This document shows, piece by piece, positions 36,720 to 47,000 of a stretch of DNA of 64,000 nt (its first letter is position 1; every line of letters begins with the position of its first letter). The translations under genes were made by a program, and so were the position numbers. The DNA comes from G963665495 sp963667575. GTDB taxonomy: Bacteria > Desulfobacterota > Desulfovibrionia > Desulfovibrionales > Desulfovibrionaceae. The notes under the pieces are model-generated. The model saw nothing but the letters and a program-made list of their open reading frames with translations, was not told where the DNA came from and did not search any database. The stretch covers positions 27,954-91,953 of the forward strand of contig CAXXHY010000058.1 in assembly GCA_963667575.2 (NCBI GenBank), in the 5' to 3' direction.

Positions 36720-37103
36720 GTGAATTCCTCCTCGTTGATGAAAATTTCCTGTTTAGTTAGATGATAGAATACTGATGGCATCAATTAGTTCATTTTTTTT
36801 TTGTTGCGATAAAAGAATATTTCAAAGTGGATGATCATATGGAGTTAGGCATTATATTGATAAGTTAAAAAATAAAGCAACAGCTTTTATTAGAATTGCC
36901 GATATACAATTAATATTATTCCAGTCAGAAGAGTCGACAAGAGCAGGCTCGAGGAAAAAGGATATTTTTTTCTCCCGCCTCTCCCCCCTTCCCCCAAAAA
37001 GCGGTTGGAATGTCTTGGCCCTGTAATGATTTGATGGTATACGAAACAAAACGGGCATGCTTGAAAATATTCATCATTTTAGAACCGATACAAGGAGGAG
37101 GCG
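36720..37103. other. AT-rich intergenic region upstream of aldolase
   Basis: This region holds the divergent 5' ends of the orphan exported protein gene (minus) and the aldolase gene (plus). It is AT-rich until about 36920, with homopolymer T and A runs; a C-rich tract lies at 36975-36995. A very strong ribosome site (AAGGAGGAGG) precedes the aldolase ATG. A 68-codon minus-strand frame (36852-37058) is not convincing. Confidence 0.5.
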
Positions 37104-38168
37104 ATGGGACTTATCACTTTGCGCCAGCTGCTGGACCATGCCGCTGAGCATGGGTATGGCGTTCCGGCGTTCAACGTAAACAACATGGAGCAGGTGCACG
37201 CCATCATGCAGGCGGCCGCCGAGACCAACAGCCCGGCCATTCTGCAGTGTTCGGCCGGAGCGCGGAAGTACGCCGGTGCTTCTTTCGTACGGCACCTGAT
37301 TCTTGCTGCCATCGAACAGTGGCCGGACATTCCGGTTTGCCTCCACCAGGATCATGGCGCCTCTCCTGGCGTATGCGCGCAGTCCATTCAGACCGGATTC
37401 AGTTCCGTGATGATGGATGGTTCGCTGATGCCCGATCACAAAACCCCTGCGACCTACGAATACAACCGCGACACCACCAAAGAAGTGGTGGAGATGGCCC
37501 ACTCCTGCGGCGTATCGGTTGAAGGTGAGCTTGGCGTGCTGGGCTCTTTGGAAACGGGCACTGCCGGCAAGGAAGACGGGGTGGGCGCTGAAGGCAAGCT
37601 TACCAAGGAAATGATGCTGACCGATCCGGAGCAGGCCGCTGATTTCGTCAAGGCAACCGGACTGGACGCCCTGGCCATCGCCATTGGTACCAGCCACGGC
37701 GCCTACAAGTTCACCCGCCCGCCGACGGGGGAGATTCTGGCCATCAGCCGTATCAAGGAAATCCATGCCCGTATTCCCGATACGCACCTGGTCATGCACG
37801 GCTCCTCTTCCGTTCCTCAGGAATGGCTCAAGATCATCAACGATTACGGCGGAGACCTGGGGCAGACCTACGGCGTGCCTGTGGAAGAGATCTGCGAGGG
37901 CATCAAACACGGCGTTCGCAAGGTCAACATAGACACCGACCTGCGTATGGCTTCCACCGGCGCCATTCGCAAATTCATGACCGAAAAGCCCGCGGAATTC
38001 GATCCGCGCAAATACCTGACCGAAACCACCAAGGCCATGAAGGGTATTTGTGTTTCCCGTTACGAAGCATTCGGTACGGCCGGACACGCGGACAAGATCA
38101 AGCCGATCTCCATGGAAACCATGGCCGAACGGTACGCCAAGGGCGAACTCGATCCCAAGGTCAACTGA
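37104..38168 (+). CDS. fba: Class II fructose-bisphosphate aldolase
   Basis: A 354-residue class II aldolase of the longer, Calvin-cycle/IIB-like subtype. It interconverts fructose 1,6-bisphosphate with dihydroxyacetone phosphate and glyceraldehyde 3-phosphate in the cytoplasm. The zinc and catalytic region CLHQDHGAS (H81, D83, H84) is present, as are VEGELGVLG, the phosphate-binding GTSHGAYK, and HGSSSVP and NIDTDLR near the C-terminus. It is monocistronic, with a strong ribosome site and a 14-bp terminator, as expected for a well-expressed glycolytic/gluconeogenic gene. Confidence 0.96.
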   Translation: MGLITLRQLLDHAAEHGYGVPAFNVNNMEQVHAIMQAAAETNSPAILQCSAGARKYAGASFVRHLILAAIEQWPDIPVCLHQDHGASPGVCAQSIQTGFSSVMMDGSLMPDHKTPATYEYNRDTTKEVVEMAHSCGVSVEGELGVLGSLETGTAGKEDGVGAEGKLTKEMMLTDPEQAADFVKATGLDALAIAIGTSHGAYKFTRPPTGEILAISRIKEIHARIPDTHLVMHGSSSVPQEWLKIINDYGGDLGQTYGVPVEEICEGIKHGVRKVNIDTDLRMASTGAIRKFMTEKPAEFDPRKYLTETTKAMKGICVSRYEAFGTAGHADKIKPISMETMAERYAKGELDPKVN

Positions 38169-38200
38169 TCCTTCGCGAAGATTCCATTGAAAAGATGAAC

Positions 38201-38241
38201 AGGCGCCCTGGTTCTGCAATGAACCAGGGCGCCTGATTTTT
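38201..38241 (+). terminator. Rho-independent terminator between fba and the chemoreceptor gene
   Basis: A 14-bp perfect stem, AGGCGCCCTGGTTC (38201-38214) with GAACCAGGGCGCCT (38221-38234) and a 6-base loop, followed by GATTTTT. It lies between convergent genes and may serve both. Confidence 0.93.
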
Positions 38242-38269
38242 GGAGAGCAGGAGCAAATGCTCTCGGTGC

Positions 38270-40084
38270 CTACTTTTTCATTTCAGCGATCATCCGGCTC
38301 AGTTCGTCAGCCTGACTGACAAGCCTCTGGATGTCCGTATCGGTTTCATTGACGCGCTGCGCGTTATCGTTGGCTATGGCGTTGATGTCGTCAATGCTCC
38401 GGGTGATCTCTTCGGATGCCGCGGACTGTTCTTCCGCCGCCGTGGCGATGGACTGCACCTGGCCTGCGGAGATGTCCGCCATTTCCAGGATTTCCTGCAG
38501 CATGGTGCCGGAACTGTTGGAAAGATCCGTGACCTCGTTGATGGCGTCCACGGCTTCGTCCATGCCCGTGACATTGGCCTGGGCGAGATTCTGGATCTCC
38601 TTGATGTTTTCGCCAACTTCCTTGGTGGCGCCCATGGTCTTTTCCGCCAGCTTGCGGACTTCATCGGCCACCACGGCAAATCCGCGTCCGGCCTCGCCCG
38701 CCCGTGCTGCCTCGATGGCGGCATTCAGGGCCAGAAGGTTGGTCTGATCGGCGATATCGTTGATGACATTCATCACCTGGCCGATGGATTCGGATTGCTG
38801 GCCGAGCTTGTGCATGTTGCCCCTGAGCTTTTCCGTCATCATCTGCTGCAGCGCATTCATGCTATACACCGTACGGGCGACAAGATCGGCACCTTCCTGA
38901 GCCTTGTCTCGCGAGCGCTCGGACTGTTCGGCCGCATGGCCGGCGTTGCGGGCCACTTCCAGGACCGTGGCGTTCATCTCTTCCATGGCCGTGGCGGTTT
39001 CATTGATCCGGGCCATCTGGCTGTCCGTACCTTGGCGAATGCCCTGGCTGCGGCCTCCCAGGTCCTTTGTGGCATCGGTGATATTTTCCACAACGCCTTC
39101 CAGCTGGGTAGCAGCGCGCAGCACGCCTTCCTGGGTGGCCTGGGCGGCGCGATCCATGGCTTCCTTGACCTGCTGTTCGGACTCTCTGGCTATGGCGGTC
39201 TGGCGATGCGCTTCGGCTTCCTTGGCGCTGAGATCCTCGATGTTGGCCTTGAGGGTCATGACCATGGTGTTGAGCGCCTGCTGCAAGGCGGCGATTTCGT
39301 CTTTTCCCTGCTTCTGGATGCTCACATCCAGGTTGCCCTGGGCGACCTCTTCGGCAGCATTGATGGCGCCCCGCAATGGCCGTACCAGAGAGGCCACGGT
39401 GGCGATTCCTGCCGGAATGATCACCAGCAGCAGTATGGCTCCGATGACGCTGAGGGTAATGGTCGTCCGGTCGGCGACCAGATCGTCCATTTCCTTTTGG
39501 ATGATGGTCTGCTGGGCGGAGACATTGTCAATGTATACGCCGGTGCCGATCCAGAAGGACGTTCCGGGAATCATGACCGCATAACTCAGCTTGGGCTGCG
39601 TACCCGCTCCTGTCTTCTTCCAGTGGTAGGTAAGGAAGTCTCCGCCACCCTGGGCGTTGCGGGCGAGTTCCTGGATGACGTAGACGCCGTTTTCGTCCTT
39701 GACGTTCTTGAAATCCTCTCCGCGCTTTTCCGGGGCCAGCGGATACGCGACCACCGTGGTGCCCTTGTAGACGAAGTAATAGCCGGAGCCGTCGTTTTCA
39801 TAGCGATAGTTGAGCAGAGTATCGCTTATCAAATCGGCCTTGGCCTCCTCGTCAGGGACCTTTTTGAGGATTTCCCCCAGCATGTGAGCCGTGGTTTCCG
39901 TGGCGAGCTTCAGGCGGGCCTTATGGTCTTCGATCATGACCGTTTTGACTTCCTTGAGCCCGATTCCAGCAACCGTATTGGTCAGTTGCATGAACACGAA
40001 GATAACTCCGACTATGAAGCCGACCATCACGATCAGCAACACGGTTATGCGTGTTCCAATGCTGAAATTCCTAAGCATACGCAC
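38270..40084 (-). CDS. Methyl-accepting chemotaxis protein with Cache domain
   Basis: A 604-residue chemoreceptor. Span 1 (about 12-35), a periplasmic single-Cache-type domain (about 40-190, with GYYFVYKGTTVVAYP and SFWIGTGVYIDN), span 2 (about 205-228), HAMP (about 230-282), then a long helical signalling domain. Its tip has the highly conserved EAARAGEAGRGFAVVADEVRKLAEKT pattern, which contacts CheA/CheW. Several Gln/Glu-rich heptads flank it as likely methylation sites. There is no C-terminal CheR-tethering pentapeptide. The Cache type suggests a small organic acid, amine or amino acid ligand. Together with CheR nearby it indicates a motile or taxis-capable cell. Confidence 0.93.
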   Translation of the reverse strand: MRMLRNFSIGTRITVLLIVMVGFIVGVIFVFMQLTNTVAGIGLKEVKTVMIEDHKARLKLATETTAHMLGEILKKVPDEEAKADLISDTLLNYRYENDGSGYYFVYKGTTVVAYPLAPEKRGEDFKNVKDENGVYVIQELARNAQGGGDFLTYHWKKTGAGTQPKLSYAVMIPGTSFWIGTGVYIDNVSAQQTIIQKEMDDLVADRTTITLSVIGAILLLVIIPAGIATVASLVRPLRGAINAAEEVAQGNLDVSIQKQGKDEIAALQQALNTMVMTLKANIEDLSAKEAEAHRQTAIARESEQQVKEAMDRAAQATQEGVLRAATQLEGVVENITDATKDLGGRSQGIRQGTDSQMARINETATAMEEMNATVLEVARNAGHAAEQSERSRDKAQEGADLVARTVYSMNALQQMMTEKLRGNMHKLGQQSESIGQVMNVINDIADQTNLLALNAAIEAARAGEAGRGFAVVADEVRKLAEKTMGATKEVGENIKEIQNLAQANVTGMDEAVDAINEVTDLSNSSGTMLQEILEMADISAGQVQSIATAAEEQSAASEEITRSIDDINAIANDNAQRVNETDTDIQRLVSQADELSRMIAEMKK

Positions 40085-40367
40085 CTCCAGTGGTTATAAA
40101 AAGGAGACACAATGTTCCGTTTTTCGGGATTCTGGTTGCGGCTAAGAAACATTCGGAGCAGTTCATTTTTTTAGTGTCCCTATTTTGTAAGCAATGTTAA
40201 CTGTTTCAGTTGTTTTATGGTCTTTGGTGATGCGCACGCTGGTTGTTATCTGCTGGCATCTGAAGGGTATAAAGCAAAGAGTGTTCCTAACTATAGAATG
40301 CACATCTGACTGTACGTGATTTTTTTATGTTCGTCAGAGGAAAACCGAAAAAAAGGGGCCGGGTGGG

Positions 40368-41363
40368 GTGTCGATTGGCAAGGTGATTCTTGAATTGTCC
40401 AGAGCTTTCGAATACACGATGGGGATGAAGCAGCCTGTACGTGACGTACTCATTGTAACTAAGTCTGGGCACAGCAAAGCCAAAGCCCTGGGGCAGGAGA
40501 TTAGCGCCTGGTTGTCCGACCGCGGCGTGGGGGCTCTGGCCGTGGAGAACAACTCCTCGGACAAATCATCCGACGGTGGTTGCTTTCAGAAAATGTCCTT
40601 GCAGGAGAGCAGGCCCGATCTCGTCCTGGTGTTGGGGGGAGACGGCACCTTGCTGTCCGTGGCCCGCAAGACGGTAGCCGCTGGTTTGCCTTTGCTGGGG
40701 CTCAACCTGGGCAAAGTGGGCTTTCTCACGGAACTGGCCCCGGACAACTGGCAGGAAAAACTGCAGCTTATCCTGGATGGAAATTTCACCATTCGGGAAC
40801 ATCTGGCCCTGGACTATTCGCTGCAGCGTGGTCCCCGGACCGTGTCCACCGGAACAGTCATCAATGATGTGGTCATCGCCCGGGGCGGCCTGGCGCGTCT
40901 GGTCAGCCTGCGCTTGAGCGTCAACGGTGAAATGATCGGATCCATGCGGGCTGACGGCCTGATCCTCTCCACTCCCACAGGTGCCACGGGCTATGCGGTT
41001 TCCGCGCAGGGGCCGCTGCTGTACCCGGGGTTGAAAGCCATCAGCGTTACGCCCATCTGTCCGTTTCTGGGCGAATTTCACTCTTTGGTCCTGCCGGCCG
41101 ATGTGGAGTTGTGTGTGGAGGTCTACGACACCACCACCAGAATCTATCTGACTCTGGACGGACAGGAAGGCATTGCCCTGGTCAATAACGATAAAATTAT
41201 AGTCAGTTGCGCGCAGAAAAGTTTTTGTCTCGCCCAGCTGGACAGCTCTTCCTATTTCAGGAAATTGCGCGGTACGGGACTCATCGGATCATTGTACTCG
41301 GAAGAGAAGTCGGAAGCCGATGATGATCGTGAGGTTCCGGAATGCGAGAAACAAAATTTCTGA
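40368..41363 (+). CDS. nadK: NAD kinase
   Basis: An ATP-NAD kinase of about 312-331 residues, making NADP in the cytoplasm. It has the active-site GGDG motif (LVLVLGGDGTLLSVAR), the NDVVI segment, the STPTGATGYAVSAQGPLL motif and the LDGQEG-like strand near the C-terminus. The start is uncertain. GTG at 40368 has an AGGGG-type site, while ATG at 40419 or 40425 gives the more usual N-terminus (KQPVRDVLIVTKSG). The DUF89-like gene downstream starts within or just after the end of this gene, so the two are probably co-transcribed. Confidence 0.92.
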   Translation: MSIGKVILELSRAFEYTMGMKQPVRDVLIVTKSGHSKAKALGQEISAWLSDRGVGALAVENNSSDKSSDGGCFQKMSLQESRPDLVLVLGGDGTLLSVARKTVAAGLPLLGLNLGKVGFLTELAPDNWQEKLQLILDGNFTIREHLALDYSLQRGPRTVSTGTVINDVVIARGGLARLVSLRLSVNGEMIGSMRADGLILSTPTGATGYAVSAQGPLLYPGLKAISVTPICPFLGEFHSLVLPADVELCVEVYDTTTRIYLTLDGQEGIALVNNDKIIVSCAQKSFCLAQLDSSSYFRKLRGTGLIGSLYSEEKSEADDDREVPECEKQNF

Positions 41364-41385
41364 GACCCGCCGACAAGGAAAAAAC

Positions 41386-43134
41386 GTGAGCCAATTGCCG
41401 AGTGTTCAAACGCTGAGGGAATTGCGCCTGGGGCGCGATCCGATCCTGGATGCCTGGATTCTCCATTTCATGACCGAAAACAATCTGGAGTATCTGCAGG
41501 ACCCCATTTCCAATGCTTCTCCCGAGCAGTTGCAGTTCATGATCAGCATGGACGAGGATCAGGTGTATATCCCTTGCGCGGATGAACGGCTCCAGGAATT
41601 GATTCAGCCCGAGGCTCCGCAATCGCTGCAGCATGCCTATACGGCAGCCTGGCGTGCTCTGGAGCGGCTGGTAAGCGAGTACATCAAGGACAGCTACACC
41701 CGTCAGCGAGTTTTTGAGTTCTGCCGGCACAGGTTCGAACAGGCGGTGAACTCGCATATTCTTATTCCTTCGCGCCTGATGAAGCGGCTGACCAATATTT
41801 TTCTGACCCAGAGCGGCATTGTGGATCCCTACCGGGATCTGAAAAAGGAACACAATCTCCGTGCCAGGGAATTTCTGTCGGGTAACGCCTGCGACCAGCT
41901 GGTAAACTACTGCTTCAGTGAAAACAAATTCTGCGGACGTGTGGCCGACCTGCGCTGGGAACTGGACAGGCACGAACTGGAAAGCCTGTTCGCTCTTTCA
42001 ACCCTTTCAAAAATCTGGTTCGGCGGCGCCGGCGCGCTCTCCAAAGAGGGGTTGCGGCGGGCCATGCAGCGGAACAACGGTTTTGACGGCATCACCAAGG
42101 CCTTGGGACCGCAGATTCAGGGGCCCAAAAAGATCCTGTATCTCCCGGAACATTCCGGAGGGCTGGTGTTCGACCTGGAAATCATCCGCAGTCTGCTGCG
42201 CCAGGGGCATAGCGTGATTCTGGCCCTGAAGGAGAGCTTTCACTTCCAGGCTCCGGTCATCTGGGACACCGAAGAGGATCCACTGCTGGCGGAAGAGCTG
42301 GCTTCGGCGCATATTTCCCGCGAACACCGGCACAGCAAAAACGAACTGCTGCGGCTGCTGCGGGAAAACCAGTTCATGGTTATTTCGGACGGTACGCGCG
42401 AGCGTTTGAACCTCTATCGTACGAGCGTCACCTTTGCCCGTGCCTGGAAGGAATCGGACCTGATCATAGCCAAAGGCTGGGAAAACAGACGGCGGCTGAT
42501 CGAAACCAGCGTTGCCTTCACCAGGGACATTCTTTGTTTCGCCCGTGACGGCGCAGGCAGGCTGCGTATCGAGTTCCGGGAGAAACCCGGACATATTGTC
42601 AAATTTTCCGAATTCCGGCTCAGGCAGCTGGCCGGCAAAATCATTCAGTCCATGCGGGAAGCCCGTGCCGCGGGAAAAAGCGTGATGTTCTACAGCGCCG
42701 TGGTGGGCAGCATCCCGGGCGAGACCAAGACGGCCACCAGCGTGTTGAGCACCTTTGTCGGCTACCTGCGCGAGCGCTTGGAAGGGGCTTTCATCATCAA
42801 CCCGGCAGAGCACTTCACGCCCGGAATGGACGGCGACGACCTGATGTACATGTGGGAAATGGTCCAGCGCAGCGGACTGATCAATGTCTGGCGTTTCCAG
42901 AGCGTGGAAGATATCGAACACAGCTTCGAACTGATGGGCAAAAAGGTGCCCCCGGCCTGGTCCGGCAAGGATTCCACCTTTTCCACCGGCTGTACCAAGG
43001 AAATGCACATTGCCCTGGACATGCAGAAACTCCACCCGGAGATGCAGATCATCGGTCCGAGCCCGGAGAAGTTCTTTCGCCGTCACGAATATGGCGTGGG
43101 CAAGTACTTTGAAGCCGGAATAGAAGTGCAGTAG
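41386..43134 (+). CDS. DUF89/ARMT1-like domain protein with long N-terminal extension
   Basis: A protein of about 582 residues. The central part (about 240-460) matches the DUF89/ARMT1-like pattern: ILYLPEHSGGLVFDLEIIRSLL (where the family has a DNAGE-like loop) and later SDLIIAKGWENRRRL. Family members are metal-dependent phosphatases acting on sugar or cofactor phosphates, and human ARMT1 belongs here. The N-terminal 200 residues are helical and lack an obvious domain; the C-terminus has GDDLMYMWEMVQRSG and a Cys-containing STGCTKEMHIALD segment. The GTG at 41386 with AAGGA upstream is preferred; an ATG at 41320 would overlap nadK by 44 bp. The DNAGE-like motif here reads PEHSGG, so metal binding may differ. 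Coupling to NAD kinase hints at a cofactor-related task. Confidence 0.65.
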   Translation: MSQLPSVQTLRELRLGRDPILDAWILHFMTENNLEYLQDPISNASPEQLQFMISMDEDQVYIPCADERLQELIQPEAPQSLQHAYTAAWRALERLVSEYIKDSYTRQRVFEFCRHRFEQAVNSHILIPSRLMKRLTNIFLTQSGIVDPYRDLKKEHNLRAREFLSGNACDQLVNYCFSENKFCGRVADLRWELDRHELESLFALSTLSKIWFGGAGALSKEGLRRAMQRNNGFDGITKALGPQIQGPKKILYLPEHSGGLVFDLEIIRSLLRQGHSVILALKESFHFQAPVIWDTEEDPLLAEELASAHISREHRHSKNELLRLLRENQFMVISDGTRERLNLYRTSVTFARAWKESDLIIAKGWENRRRLIETSVAFTRDILCFARDGAGRLRIEFREKPGHIVKFSEFRLRQLAGKIIQSMREARAAGKSVMFYSAVVGSIPGETKTATSVLSTFVGYLRERLEGAFIINPAEHFTPGMDGDDLMYMWEMVQRSGLINVWRFQSVEDIEHSFELMGKKVPPAWSGKDSTFSTGCTKEMHIALDMQKLHPEMQIIGPSPEKFFRRHEYGVGKYFEAGIEVQ

Positions 43135-43155
43135 AGCGCGGCACACTCCGTGCCG

Positions 43156-44013
43156 TCATTCGTGCAGAAATCGTTTGCGATAGATCCGCTCGGATTCGAT
43201 GAGCGGCTCGAATGCCTCGGCATGCTCGGTGAACTGCAGACTTTCCTTGGTGCCGAGACAGAGAAAACCGCCAGGCACGAGGCTGTCCCGAAACAGGCCG
43301 ATGACCCGGTTCTGTAATTCCTTGTTAAAATAAATCAAGACATTGCGGCAGAAGATCAGGTGCATTTCACCGAATACGCCATCTGTCACCAGGTTGTGGT
43401 CGGCAAACACGATACGGTCCTTGAGCTGCTTGCTGAGCAGGGCGCAGTCGTATTTTGCCGTATAGTATTCGGCGAATGAGGATTGCCCGCCGGCTTTCTG
43501 GTAGTTGGCCGTGTAGTCTTTGATCAGGCTGACCGGATAGGTGGCCTCCCTGGCACGCCGGATGATCTGGTCGTTGAAGTCCGTGGCGTAGAGCTGCGTA
43601 CGGTCGTACAACCCTTCTTCGTGGAGCACGATGGCCATGGAGTAGACCTCTTCGCCCGAGGAACAGCCCGCATGCCAGACCTTGATGAAGGGGTAGGTCT
43701 TGAGCACCGGCACCAGTTCCTTGCGGACGGCCATGTAAAACGACGGATCCCGAAACATTTCCGTGACATTGATGGACAGATCCATGAGCAGGAGTTCCAG
43801 CTGCGCGGTGTCGTAGAGGATGTTGTGCTGCAGCTCGGAAATGCTCTTCATGCCTGACATAGCCAGACGATGCCGGATTCGCCGTTTCAGATGCGCTCTG
43901 GAGTAGTTTTTGAAATCGTAGCCGTACTTGAGGTAAATGGCCTCGAGCAGCAGCTGCAATTCAATGTTCTCGCTGTCCTTGTCGGCAGAGTTGTCGTTTA
44001 TCGGTGGAGCCAT
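43156..44013 (-). CDS. cheR: CheR-type protein-glutamate methyltransferase
   Basis: A 285-residue chemotaxis methyltransferase. N-terminal helical domain (about 15-85, including YDFKNYSRAHLKRRIRHRL), then a SAM-binding fold with KVWHAGCSSGEEVYSMAI as motif I, YATDFNDQIIRRAREATYP, and the FCRNVLIYF motif near the C-terminus. It methylates Glu residues of chemoreceptors. The start at 44013 overlaps the 3' end of the hybrid kinase gene by 16 bp, so it is co-translated with it. Such kinase-CheR arrangements often belong to chemosensory-like pathways controlling functions other than flagella. The CheB partner is not in the window. Confidence 0.92.
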   Translation of the reverse strand: MAPPINDNSADKDSENIELQLLLEAIYLKYGYDFKNYSRAHLKRRIRHRLAMSGMKSISELQHNILYDTAQLELLLMDLSINVTEMFRDPSFYMAVRKELVPVLKTYPFIKVWHAGCSSGEEVYSMAIVLHEEGLYDRTQLYATDFNDQIIRRAREATYPVSLIKDYTANYQKAGGQSSFAEYYTAKYDCALLSKQLKDRIVFADHNLVTDGVFGEMHLIFCRNVLIYFNKELQNRVIGLFRDSLVPGGFLCLGTKESLQFTEHAEAFEPLIESERIYRKRFLHE

Positions 44014-47000
44014 ACGCGCAGTAGAGAGAGTAACTTGTCCATGTCCACGGGTTTGGACAGATAGTCGTTGGCCCCGGCCTCGATGCATTTCAGCCTGTCG
44101 CCTTTCATGGCCTTTGCGGTCAATGCGATGATGGGCAGTTTTTTCAGCTGAGGCTGCTTTCTGATACGCTGCATGGCCTCGTAACCGTCCATTTCAGGCA
44201 TCATGATGTCCATCAGTACCAGGTCGATGTCCATGTTGGATTCCAGCAGTTCCAGGCATTCCCTGCCGTTTTCCGCACTGATGATGTTGATGCCTTTTTC
44301 TTCCAGGACATGCGAAATGGCAAGCCTGTTCCTGCGGTCGTCGTCCGCTATGAGAATCGTACGGTTGTCCAGGGTCGCTTCCCGGTCGTGCACCATGCGG
44401 ATCGTCTGCTGCTTGTCCTGGGGCAGGGCGGACTCCACCCGGTGCAGAAACAGGGCGCTTTCATCCAGGAGGCGTTCGGGCGAGCGTACGCCCTTGATGA
44501 TGATGCTTTCCGCATAGCGGGCCAGTTCCGCTTCTTCCATGGGGCTGATCTCTTTGCCCGTGTAGATGATCACGGGCGTATTGGTCAGCTCCGGCCGGTT
44601 TTTGATGCTGGAGAGCAGTTCGAATCCGGACATGCCGGCCAGCCCGAGATCCAGAATGACACAATCGAAGGTTTCCTGCTGCAGCAGTGAAAGGGCTTTT
44701 TCTCCACTGTCGGCCGTGGCTATGACCACATCGTCGGCGCCAATCAGTTCGACCAGGCTTTTTTGCTGAATCGGGTCGTCTTCCACGATCAGCAGCCGCT
44801 TGACGGAACGGTTGATGATGGTTTCAAGCCTGTTGAAAGCTCCAAGGAGCTTTTCCATACTGACGGGTTTTGTCAGGTAGCCTATGGCGCCCATCTGCAG
44901 GGCGTGGCGCGATTCCTCTATGGCCGAGATGATATGAACCGGGATATGGCGGGTTTCCGGATTGCGCTTCAGTTTCTCCATCACCGCGATGCCGTCCATG
45001 CCGGGCAGTCCGATATCCAGAATGATGGCGTGGGGCCCGTATTCTCCGGCCATATGCAGGCCGGTTTCACCGTCATGGGCGATGAGACATTTGAAGCCTT
45101 TTTCCTGGGCCAGGTTGTAGAGGATTCGTGAAAAGTTGGAATCGTCTTCGATGATCAGCAGCAGCCTGTTATTGTCAACTCGTTCCGCCAGTGCGGTTTC
45201 TCCCTGCGGTTCGACAAGTTCTCCAGAGACAGCGGGTTCGGCTGCTTCCAAGAGTGTTTCCGGCTGCTTGCCAAATGCAGTGGCGGCAGTCCGCTGTTGC
45301 GGTTCCGGAATGCGCTGCTTGCATTCCCACATGGGTTGGTCCTGTTCCTCCAGGTGCAGGGCCTCCGGCAGGTAGAGCGTGAACACGCTCCCTTTGCCTT
45401 CCTCGCTCTTGAGCTGGATTTCGCCCCCCAGAAATCCGGCCAGTTCCTTTGAAATGGACAGTCCGAGCCCTGTTCCACCGTATTTGCGGCTGGTGGTGCC
45501 GTCGGCCTGTTGAAACGCCTCGAAAATCAGCATCTGTTTGTCCTTGGGCACGCCAATGCCCGTATCGCTGATTTCAAAGGCCAGCGCGTGTTCCGGAACC
45601 AAACCGCTTCGGAACAGATCGCTCCCCGTGGCTGGGCGCCGGACTCTGAATTTGATCAGGCCTTCTTCGGTGAATTTGATCGCGTTGTTGAGCAGGTTGT
45701 TGCAGATCTGCTGCAATCTTCTGCCATCCGTCAGAATGGTCTCGGGAAGATTGGAGTCGACCTGCACTTCGAATGTCAGCCCCTTGTCCTCGATGAGCTG
45801 TTTGAAGAAGCGCTGCACATTGTCGGCGAATTCATGCAGCTTGAGCGGATGGGTGCTCAGGGTGGTCTTTCCGGCTTCCACCTTGGACAGATCGAGCACT
45901 TCGTTGATCAGCGAAAGCAGATCCGATCCGGAGCTGTGAATGGTCTGGGCAAATTCGAGCTGTTTGGGCGTGAGGTTGCTTTCCCGGTTGTTGCGCAGAA
46001 TCTGCGACAGGATGAGAATGCTGTTCAATGGAGTGCGCAGCTCGTGGGACATGTTTGCCAGAAATTCCGATTTGTAGCGGCTGGCGGATTCCAGTTCCAC
46101 TGCTTTCTGCTTGATTTCCCTCTGGGCCTTTTTCAGTTCCACGTTCTTGTTGCGCATGGCCTCTTTCTGGAACTCGAGATCCTTGGAGCGGCGTTCGAGT
46201 TCTTCGTTGGCCACTTTCAGCTCTTCCTGCTGCTGGCGCGAAGACTCTTCCGAGGCCTTCAGCGCGCGCGTCTGCTCCATGAGCTCTTCATTTGTGACGC
46301 GCAGTTCTTCCTGCTGCTCCTGCAGGGCCTGTTCGGACGTGCGCAAGGCTCTGGTCTGTTCCTCAAGTTCGTTGTTTTTTGGTCTGCAGCTCATCCTGCT
46401 GTTCACGCAGGGTTTCGGCTGGTCACGGGATTGCTTGAGCAGCTCCTGCACTCTGGAACGAGCCTGGGCGGAGTGAAAGCTGATGGCGATGTTTTCCAGG
46501 TTGTTGAGAACAAACTGCCGTTTGAGCGGTGTAAACGGACTTGTGGAACCCAGTTCGATGACGCCAAGCAGGGTCTCTTCATAGGAAAAAGGGGCGATGA
46601 GAAAATAGCCCGGTACTTCTTCGCCCAGCCCGTATTGAATGGTGGGAACGTTCTGGGTGGCGCGGAAAGTGATCATTTCACTTTCCAGAGCAGCCTGACC
46701 GACCATGCCTTCACCCACCCGGATGCGATTGAAGGTGCCTGTCCGGTCCGAGAAGGAATAGCCCGCTTCGAGCTTCAGCCATTCCTCGTCTTCGGCCAGA
46801 TACAGCACGCCGACATGGCATTCCAGGTGTCTGGACAGGAAGGTGACGCAGCGCCGGGCCATCTCGTTGGCATTCAGTCCGCCGCGGAGTTTTTCATGCA
46901 TTCCCGGCCTTGCCTTCGGCCAGCCAGTGCTGGTCCTTGAGCTTCTGGGCCATATTGTTGAGTGCCTTGGCCAGGGCGCCCCAGTTCGTCCTTTTGCGGA

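Noticed and set aside
36852..37058. 68-codon minus-strand frame
   Set aside because: Spans a C-rich tract and homopolymers; no features of a real small protein.
40085..40200. Flagellar sigma-28 promoter for the chemoreceptor gene
   Set aside because: A TAAA and a CCGAATGT-like element exist on the minus strand but the spacing is about 3 bases too short.
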